Of a stretch of 64,000 nucleotides of DNA, positions 58,272-64,000 are shown piece after piece (position 1 is the stretch's first letter; each line of letters opens with the position of its first letter). Below the pieces are notes generated by a model that made no database searches, had not been told where the DNA came from, and was given only the letters and a program-made list of their open reading frames with translations. Both the position numbers and the translations under genes were made by a program. Location: positions 1 to 64,000 of the forward strand of contig CAWDDG010000006.1 of NCBI GenBank assembly GCA_963801065.1, read 5' to 3'. Origin of the DNA: CAWDDG01 sp963801065 (GTDB lineage: Bacteria > Actinomycetota > Actinomycetes > Jiangellales > Jiangellaceae).

Positions 58272-59101
58272 GGACCTGGGTGAACGGGCGGCTGGTCGAC
58301 GAGACCGACGCGGTCGTCAGCGTGTTCGACCACGGTCTGACCGTAGGTGATGGCGTCTTCGAGACGGTCAAGGTCGTCGACGGCGTGCCGTTCGCGCTGC
58401 GCCGCCATCTGGAACGACTTGCCCGGTCCGCAACCGGGTTGGGGCTGCCGGCGCCGGATCTCGACGAGGCTCGGACGGCCTGCGCCGCCGTCGTCGCGCA
58501 GGCACCGGTCGGCCGGCACCGGCTGCGCGTCACCTACACCGCGGGGGTCGCACCGCTCGGCTCGGGGCGTGGCGACGGCGAGCCGACGTTCGTCGTCGCC
58601 ATTGCAGCGATGGGCACCTGGCCGCAGAGCACGACGATCGCGGTCGTCCCGTGGCCGCGCAACGAGCGAGGCGCCCTGACCGGACTGAAGACGACCTCGT
58701 ACGGCGAGAACGTCGTGGCGCTGGCCCACGCGCGCCGGCTCGACGCCGGGGAGGCCGTCTTCGGCGACACCCGCGGACGGCTCTCCGAGGGCACCGGCAG
58801 CAACGTGTTCGTCGTCGTAGGCGGGCGCCTGCTCACGCCTGGGCTGTCCTCCGGATGCCTGCCGGGTGTGACCCGCGCGCTGTTGCTGGAATGGACGGAC
58901 GCGACCGAGGCCGACCTCCCGCTGGAGGTGCTCGACGAGGCCGACGAGGTCTTCCTGGCGTCGACCACCCGCGACGTCCAGGCGGTGGCGGCAGTCGCCC
59001 GCGAAGGCGGAGTCCGTAGCATCGCCGAGGCGCCCGGCCCCGTGACCCGCGAGGCTGCCGCCGCCTTTGCCAAGCGAAGCCTGGAGGATCCCGAACCGTG
59101 A
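58268..59101 (+). CDS. pabC: 4-amino-4-deoxychorismate lyase (class IV aminotransferase fold)
   Basis: 277 residues from ATG 58268. Releases pyruvate to give p-aminobenzoate. VFDHGLTVGDGVFETVK, RLRVTYTAG, catalytic PLP lysine 141 in GLKTTSYGENV, LSEGTGSNVFVV and PGVTRALLLEW. Branched-chain aminotransferase activity is possible within this fold, but pabB next door decides the call. Stop overlaps the GNAT gene start (GTGA). Confidence 0.93.
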   Translation: MRTWVNGRLVDETDAVVSVFDHGLTVGDGVFETVKVVDGVPFALRRHLERLARSATGLGLPAPDLDEARTACAAVVAQAPVGRHRLRVTYTAGVAPLGSGRGDGEPTFVVAIAAMGTWPQSTTIAVVPWPRNERGALTGLKTTSYGENVVALAHARRLDAGEAVFGDTRGRLSEGTGSNVFVVVGGRLLTPGLSSGCLPGVTRALLLEWTDATEADLPLEVLDEADEVFLASTTRDVQAVAAVAREGGVRSIAEAPGPVTREAAAAFAKRSLEDPEP

Positions 59102-59571
59102 CCGCGCTGACCCTGCGCCCGATGACCGACGACGAGCTCGCGAAGTTCGTCGAGCAGCAAGAGAGCGGCTACGCCCGCCAGATGGTGGAGTTCGGCGGCA
59201 TCCAGGACGCGGACGCATTCGCCAAGGCTCGTACCGACATGGAGCGGCTCTGGCCGGGCGGGCAGCCCGGTGAGGGTCAGCACCTGTTCATGGCCGCGAT
59301 CGACGGCGAGGTCGTCGGCCATCTCTGGCTGGCCGAGGAGTCCGCCGGCCGCGTCGGGCAGGCGTGGATCTACGACGTCGAGGTCGAGACCCGTCACCGA
59401 GGCCGGGGATACGGCCGCGACCTGATGCTCGCCGCGTGCGAGGAGGCGAGGCGTCTGGGGTGCACGAGCATCGGGCTCAACGTGTTCGGCGGCAACGACG
59501 TCGCGATCAGGCTCTACCAGTCGCTCGGCTTCCGGACCACCCAGATGCAGATGAGCAAATCCCTGCCATAG
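59098..59571 (+). CDS. GNAT family N-acetyltransferase
   Basis: 157 residues from GTG 59098. Acetyl-CoA loop ETRHRGRGYGRDLMLAA, then GLNVFGGNDVAIRLYQSLGF. Third gene of the pabBC operon. Acceptor unknown. Confidence 0.92.
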   Translation: MTALTLRPMTDDELAKFVEQQESGYARQMVEFGGIQDADAFAKARTDMERLWPGGQPGEGQHLFMAAIDGEVVGHLWLAEESAGRVGQAWIYDVEVETRHRGRGYGRDLMLAACEEARRLGCTSIGLNVFGGNDVAIRLYQSLGFRTTQMQMSKSLP

Positions 59572-59574
59572 CCA

Positions 59575-59669
59575 CGTTGATCATGCAACTTCTGCGCGAC
59601 ACGCCGGACGCGCTGGATGCGCCCGTCGTTACTTTCACGGCGTGTCGCGCAGAAGTTGCATGATCAACG
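59575..59669. repeat. 31-bp perfect inverted repeat with 33-nt spacer
   Basis: Left arm 59575-59605 (cgttgatcatgcaacttctg, then cgcgacacgcc) and right arm 59639-59669 are exact complements. It begins four bases after the GNAT stop codon. The size and sharpness suggest a mobile palindromic element (MITE- or REP-like) that may also terminate the pabBC operon. Confidence 0.9.
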
Positions 59670-59677
59670 CGGGGGGT

Positions 59678-59732
59678 GTGGGTGGCCAACGACGGCCGCG
59701 TGGGTGGTCAACGACGGCCGCGTGGGTGGTCA
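59678..59732. repeat. 22-bp tandem repeat, about 2.5 copies
   Basis: Units at 59678-59699, 59700-59721 and 59722-59732 (gtgggtggtcaacgacggcc + gc; the first has one mismatch). Adjacent to the inverted repeat. Confidence 0.8.
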
Positions 59733-59757
59733 GTTGGCGGGGGGGTGCGGGTGGTCG

Positions 59758-60315
59758 CTAGCTGGCGGCGGCGCGGCGCCGCTCGCGGTACGCGGCGACG
59801 TGCAGCCGGTTGCCGCAGGTGCGGCTGTCGCAATACCGCTTGGACCGGTTGCGGGACAGGTCGACCAGGACCCTGCTGCAGTCCGGCGCGGCGCAGACCT
59901 GCAGCCGCTCGTATTCGCCGGCCGTGACGACGAAGGCCAGGGCCATGCCACCGTCGGTGGTCAGATGCTCGGCCAGCCCGGCACCGGGCGCGAAGTAGTG
60001 GATGTGCCAGTCGTAGGTGTCGTGGTCGGTGAGCCGTGGTGTGACGGTGTGCGTGCTGAGCAGGTCGTTGAGCAGGATGCTGGCCTGTCGCGGGTCGTCG
60101 GCCAGGAAGACCTTGCGCAGCCGTGGCCTGGCGGCGTGAACTGCGTCGAGGTCGTCCTGCGTGAGCCGGCCCACGTCGCTCACCGCGTGGTGGTCGACGA
60201 ACGCCCTCAGCCTCGCGATGTCAGGGAGCAGTTCGTCGCCGCAGGCAGCCGGGTCGGTGTTCACCAGGTCGACCACGGTCGACAGCGAGTGCTCGACGTC
60301 GTGGGTGAAGGTCAC
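59758..60315 (-). CDS. CGNR zinc-finger transcriptional regulator
   Basis: 185 residues from GTG 60315 (the frame stays open upstream to 60762, but that part overlaps the ssgA-like gene). The N-terminal ABATE-type region is FTHDVEHSLSTVVDLVNT; the C-terminal CGNR finger is CAAPDCSRVLVDLSRN and RYCDSRTCGNRLHVAAYRER, with the four zinc-binding cysteines. A putative actinobacterial regulator of stress or metabolism. Confidence 0.9.
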   Translation of the reverse strand: MTFTHDVEHSLSTVVDLVNTDPAACGDELLPDIARLRAFVDHHAVSDVGRLTQDDLDAVHAARPRLRKVFLADDPRQASILLNDLLSTHTVTPRLTDHDTYDWHIHYFAPGAGLAEHLTTDGGMALAFVVTAGEYERLQVCAAPDCSRVLVDLSRNRSKRYCDSRTCGNRLHVAAYRERRRAAAS

Positions 60316-60394
60316 GCAGCTTCCTCGCTCGGTGACAAGGTGCCAGGGTGTGGCTGACCGTAGTTGGACAGCCGTCCCTGGACAACATGATGCG

Positions 60395-60814
60395 TCAGGA
60401 TTCGCCCAGAAGCGCGTCGAGCACGCTGTCGACGTCCAGGTGCTCATGCTCGGTGCCGGGCGGGACCAGCCGCTGGGTGGCGGCCAGGAACGCTTCGAGG
60501 GCGTTCGCAGATGCCTCGAGCAGGGCGTCGCCGTCGGGGGAGTGCAGCCGCAGGTGCGCGGCCGGCCGGCCGTCCGCGTCCGTGGTCGGCCAGATGACGA
60601 CGTCGCCCTCACCGCTGCGCTGGTGGAGCCCGGACGCGAGCAGGTCACGGGCGAAGACCCACCGGATGGGGTCCGCGCTGCCGTCGTCAAAGAGTGCTTC
60701 GACGGCCAATGGGTCCGCAGCGCTGTAGCGCAGCTCGGCATCGAGGGGGGACGCGGCACCATCGGCGCCCAACAGGTTCAGGGCAAGCTTGTACGACACC
60801 GTCGTGATGTCCAT
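60395..60814 (-). CDS. SsgA/SsgB-like sporulation and cell-division protein
   Basis: 139 residues from ATG 60814 (AAAGGATC upstream). Landmarks: LDAELRYSAADPLAVEALFD, PIRWVFARDLLASGLHQRSG, GDVVIWPTTDADGRP and LRLHSPDGDALLEASANALEAFL. SsgA-like proteins guide FtsZ placement and peptidoglycan remodelling in sporulating actinomycetes. Which paralogue this is cannot be settled from sequence. Confidence 0.88.
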   Translation of the reverse strand: MDITTVSYKLALNLLGADGAASPLDAELRYSAADPLAVEALFDDGSADPIRWVFARDLLASGLHQRSGEGDVVIWPTTDADGRPAAHLRLHSPDGDALLEASANALEAFLAATQRLVPPGTEHEHLDVDSVLDALLGES

Positions 60815-61030
60815 GGGATTGATCCTTTTCCGCGCGCGCCCTACGCGGGTCGTGCGAAGCGTGGAAGACGCACGGGATGCCGTGCAGCAATATTCTGCCA
60901 GGTCTGGGGTGTGTCGACAAACGCGAACGTAACCAACGCCACACGCTGGTGACGGCCGTCACGCTGGGCGCGAATCCCCTAGGTGTGCCTCCTGATGCGA
61001 CGCGGCCGGCGGCCCCCGTACGGTTTCCCC

Positions 61031-63454
61031 ATGCCCGAAGCGGACGAGCAGCCGGTCAGGCACGCCACGGTCGGGACCCTCGAGCAACGGCCCGGTGGGC
61101 TCTCCGCCGCCGAGGTGGCCGAGCGCGTCGCGGCGGGTCAGGTCAACGACGTCCCGGTCCGGTCCAGCAGGAGCATCGGAGAGATCGTCCGGGCGAACCT
61201 GTTCACTCGGATCAACGCGATCATCGGCGTCCTGTTCGTCATAATTCTGTCGGTCGGGCCGATCCAGGACGCCCTGTTCGGCGGCGTCATCATCGCCAAC
61301 ACGCTGATCGGGATGATCCAGGAGCTACGGGCGAAGAAGACACTTGACCAGCTGGCCGTCATCGGGGAGGCCAGGCCGCACGTCCGTCGTGACGGTGTCG
61401 TGACGGAGATGCAGCCGTCGGCGATCGTCCTCGATGACGTGATCGAGCTCGGATCGGGCGACAAGGTGGTCGTCGACGGAGTCGTCGTCGAGGCGGACGG
61501 CCTGGAGATCGACGAGTCCCTGCTCACCGGTGAGGCGGACCCGGTGCACAGAGAACTCGGCGAGCCGGTGATGTCGGGAAGCTTCGTCGTGGCCGGCGAT
61601 GGAGCCTTCCGGGCCACGAAGGTCGGACGTGAGGCATACGCCGCGCAGCTCGCAGAGGAGGCGAGCCGGTTCACGCTGGTCAACTCCGAGCTGCGCAACG
61701 GCATCAACAAGATCCTCAAGTTCGTCACGTACGCGATCATCCCGACCGGTATCGCGCTGATCATCAGCCAGTTTGTCGTCAACGAGGACGACCTCTCGGA
61801 GGCGATCCGGCGCATGGTCGCGGGCCTGGTGCCGATGGTGCCCGAGGGTCTGGTGCTGCTGACGTCGATGGCCTTCGCCGTGGGGGTGATACGGCTCGGC
61901 CGCCAGCAGTGCCTGGTCCAGGAGCTGCCGGCGATCGAGGGCCTGGCCCGGGTGAGCGTCGTCTGTCTGGACAAGACGGGCACGCTGACCGAGGGCGCGA
62001 TGGACGTCGTCGAGGTTCGAACACTCGCGGCGGACGCGCCGATCGCCGCCGTGCTCGGCGCACTCGGTTCGGCGGAGGAACGGCCCAACGCGAGCCTGAA
62101 AGCGATCATCGAGGCCTACCCGGCTCCCGCCGGATGGACGAAGACCGCGACCGCGCCGTTCTCGTCGGCACGGAAGTGGAGCGGCGCGACCTTCACCCAG
62201 CCGTCGGGGGCGTCGTCGACCTGGCTGCTCGGCGCACCCGACGTCCTTCTGCCTGCCGGCCACGAGGCGCTGGCCAAGGCCGACGAGCTCGGGGCTCAGG
62301 GGCTGCGGGTGCTGCTGCTCGCCGCCTGCTCCGTGTCCATCGACGACGCGCTCGCCTCCCCACAGCGTCTGGGCGAACACCTGACGCCGTCCGCCTTGAT
62401 CGTCATCGAGCAACGGCTGCGTCCCGAGGCGCCGGACACGCTGCGCTATTTCGCCGAGCAGGGTGTGCAGGCCAAGGTGATCTCCGGTGACAACGCCGTC
62501 TCGGTCGGAGCCGTGGCAGGCAAGCTCGGGATCGCCGGCTCGGACCACCCCGTCGACGCGCGCACGCTTCCCACCGAGCGCGATCTGCTCGCCGATGAGC
62601 TGGAGTCGAACGCGATCTTCGGCCGGGTGAACCCGCAGCAGAAGCGCGAGATGGTCCACGCATTGCAGTCCCGGGGTCACAACGTCGCGATGACCGGAGA
62701 TGGCGTGAACGACGTCCTCGCCCTGAAGGACGCTGACATCGGCGTCGCGATGGGGTCGGGAAGCGCGGCGACCCGGGCAGTGGCGCAGATCGTGCTGCTG
62801 AACAACAGCTTCTCGTCGCTGCCGTCGGTGGTCGCCGAGGGACGGCGGGTGATCGGCAACATCGAGCGCGTCGCCAACCTGTTCCTCACCAAGACCGTCT
62901 ACGCCGTCATCCTGGCCGTGGTGGTGGTGATCACGCAGGTGCCGTACCCGTTCCTGCCCCGCCACCTGACACTGATCAGCACCTTGACGATCGGCGTGCC
63001 GGCGTTCTTCCTCGCGCTGGCGCCCAACACGGAGCGCGCGCGGCCCGGGTTCACTCGTCGCGTGCTGCGCTTCGCGATCCCCGCGGGGACGATCGCCGCG
63101 GCCGCGACCATCGCGTCGTATATGCACGCCCGGAGCTACTACGACGGCTTCCTCGAGGCGGAGACATCCGCCGCGACACTCACCCTGTTCCTGGTGGCCC
63201 TCTGGGTGCTCGCGATCATCGCCCGCCCTTACACCTGGTGGCGGATCCTGCTGGTGCTCGCCATGGGTGCGGGGTTCGCCCTCGTGCTGACCGTCCCGTG
63301 GCTGCAGGAGTTCTTCCAGCTCGATTTGGTCGGCGTGCGCGGGCCGTGGATCTCGGCGGCGATCGCCGTTGCCGGCGCCGGAGCGCTTGAGATCGTGTGG
63401 CGCGTCATGTCCCGGCGCGGCAACGGAGCGGCGGAGCCGATGCCGTCTGGCTGA
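61031..63454 (+). CDS. ctpE: P-type cation ATPase, CtpE-like
   Basis: 807 residues from ATG 61031. TGES-type loop here reads SLLTGEADPVH, then VPMVPEGLVLLTSMAFAVG (transport helix, ion-binding region), phosphorylation motif DKTGTLTEG with Asp314, KVISGDNAVSV and MTGDGVNDVLALKDADIGVAMG. C-terminal helices complete the pore. In mycobacteria the CtpE relative takes up Ca2+; the M4 motif PEGLVL is of that type. Substrate by similarity only. The tRNA-Val(CAC) gene follows. Confidence 0.92.
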   Translation: MPEADEQPVRHATVGTLEQRPGGLSAAEVAERVAAGQVNDVPVRSSRSIGEIVRANLFTRINAIIGVLFVIILSVGPIQDALFGGVIIANTLIGMIQELRAKKTLDQLAVIGEARPHVRRDGVVTEMQPSAIVLDDVIELGSGDKVVVDGVVVEADGLEIDESLLTGEADPVHRELGEPVMSGSFVVAGDGAFRATKVGREAYAAQLAEEASRFTLVNSELRNGINKILKFVTYAIIPTGIALIISQFVVNEDDLSEAIRRMVAGLVPMVPEGLVLLTSMAFAVGVIRLGRQQCLVQELPAIEGLARVSVVCLDKTGTLTEGAMDVVEVRTLAADAPIAAVLGALGSAEERPNASLKAIIEAYPAPAGWTKTATAPFSSARKWSGATFTQPSGASSTWLLGAPDVLLPAGHEALAKADELGAQGLRVLLLAACSVSIDDALASPQRLGEHLTPSALIVIEQRLRPEAPDTLRYFAEQGVQAKVISGDNAVSVGAVAGKLGIAGSDHPVDARTLPTERDLLADELESNAIFGRVNPQQKREMVHALQSRGHNVAMTGDGVNDVLALKDADIGVAMGSGSAATRAVAQIVLLNNSFSSLPSVVAEGRRVIGNIERVANLFLTKTVYAVILAVVVVITQVPYPFLPRHLTLISTLTIGVPAFFLALAPNTERARPGFTRRVLRFAIPAGTIAAAATIASYMHARSYYDGFLEAETSAATLTLFLVALWVLAIIARPYTWWRILLVLAMGAGFALVLTVPWLQEFFQLDLVGVRGPWISAAIAVAGAGALEIVWRVMSRRGNGAAEPMPSG

Positions 63455-63508
63455 CGTCCGCGGGGTCGGGCGGCGCCGGCCTCGTCCGGTATCGTTCTGC
63501 CCGCACCA

Positions 63509-63580
63509 GGGCGATTAGCTCAGCGGGAGAGCACCTCGTTCACACCGAGGGGGTCACTGGTTCGATCCCAGTATCGCCCA
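63509..63580 (+). tRNA. tRNA-Val (anticodon CAC)
   Basis: 72 bases; acceptor GGGCGAT/ATCGCCC, anticodon loop TTCACAC with CAC, T arm GGTTCGATCC, discriminator A. The next three bases are CCA. Very similar to the tRNA-Val(GAC) at 56681. Confidence 0.95.
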
Positions 63581-63803
63581 CCATGCGACATATCGCTCAT
63601 ATGTCTGACTCAATCGATTGCGCTGGCTTCGTTTGTCGCGCTGCCCGCCCGGTGATTCCGACGAGGCCGCTCTGGGAACCGTCCAAAGACCAAAGGCAAC
63701 AGGTCGGAGCGGACGTCGGCGAGCGAGCAGCGAAGCGGCCGCGAGCGCACCGCCGATTCCAGCGTTCCCGAGTTACGTGCCAGAAACATCCGGAGGTGAG
63801 CAG

Positions 63804-64000
63804 ATGACCGACCGAGAGCCGGTCGAGGTCACCAATCTCGACCGCTACGGATTCCCGGAACTGCCCTGGAACAGGCCCCGCGATCTACTTGCAGCCGGCC
63901 CGCCGTCGCCCGACATTACGTTCTTCGTCGGGACGTCCAGACCGGACGGCCGCCCTCACGCAGCCGGGGTCGGTGCGCTCTGGCTCGACGGCGACCTCTA
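63804..64000 (+). CDS. Pyridoxamine 5'-phosphate oxidase-like protein, cut by the right edge
   Basis: ATG 63804 with CGGAGGTGAG upstream; 65 codons visible. LDRYGFPELPWNRPRD and FFVGTSRPDGRPHAAGVGAL match the N-terminal FMN-binding split barrel of PNPOx-like/F420-dependent proteins common in actinobacteria. The rest is outside the window. Confidence 0.75.
   Translation, partial: MTDREPVEVTNLDRYGFPELPWNRPRDLLAAGPPSPDITFFVGTSRPDGRPHAAGVGALWLDGDL

Noticed and set aside
60316..60762. Upstream extension of the CGNR gene
   Set aside because: Overlaps the ssgA-like gene in another frame and reads as Ser/Arg-rich noise.
1..64000. CRISPR arrays, rRNA genes, phage structural genes, biosynthetic megasynthases
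   Set aside because: Looked for regular repeats, rRNA-like sequence and typical signatures; none seen.

Overview
This is about 64 kb of high-GC DNA from an actinobacterium. The evidence is many GTG starts in GTGA/ATGA stop-start overlaps, an SsgA/SsgB-type sporulation protein (a family of morphologically complex actinomycetes), a CGNR zinc-finger regulator, a SigJ-type ECF sigma factor, a CtpE-like P-type ATPase and actinobacterial recC-recB-recD gene order. I do not assign a genus. There is no rRNA, CRISPR array or recognisable replication origin.

Layout. 0-4.4 kb is an accessory patch: a PH-domain protein cut by the left edge, a broken membrane protein gene, and a tightly coupled pair (unknown protein plus a protein with a uracil-DNA-glycosylase-like motif) with debris upstream. 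4.5-16.2 kb is one minus-strand transcription unit: a response-regulator/flavin-reductase fusion, a cNMP-domain histidine kinase, recC, recB and recD. 16.4-19.5 kb has a Bcp-type peroxiredoxin and an MMPL transporter. 19.5-25.3 kb pairs a wHTH/alpha-beta-hydrolase fusion with a divergent operon of a 59-aa ORF, azlC, azlD, OsmC and two flavoprotein monooxygenases. 25.4-32.8 kb has a large BTAD/AAA regulator, a lipoprotein serpin, an S33 hydrolase and a type B carboxylesterase. 32.9-39.6 kb has a YbaK deacylase, a PIN-toxin remnant, a DUF305 lipoprotein, a secreted LVIVD-repeat protein and a beta-phosphoglucomutase/GH65 phosphorylase pair. 40-50.3 kb is a loose set of small metabolic and regulatory genes, including a cyclase fusion, DinB, ATP-grasp, SigJ with an NmrA-like reductase, ACC deaminase, a DHFR-like protein and a methyltransferase. 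50.3-56.6 kb is a decayed zone with gene fragments, a cNMP-binding protein, an IS21-family element and an abutting IS110 element. 56.7-64 kb is conserved: tRNA-Val, tRNA-Cys and tRNA-Gly, pabB, pabC, a GNAT, a large inverted repeat, the CGNR regulator, an ssgA-like gene, the CtpE-like ATPase, tRNA-Val(CAC) and the start of a pyridoxamine-phosphate-oxidase-like gene.

An important caveat is that many genes that look functional are split by one-base shifts (recD, the kinase, the flavin reductase, MMPL, azlC, the second monooxygenase, the BTAD regulator, serpin, carboxylesterase, NmrA, acdS and both IS elements). Several fall in short G, C or T runs. Residual indel errors in a lightly polished assembly are the simplest explanation, so I annotate these as whole genes and mark the shift. 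The clearly truncated fragments (VOC, CapA, PIN, alpha/beta hydrolase) look like true decay.
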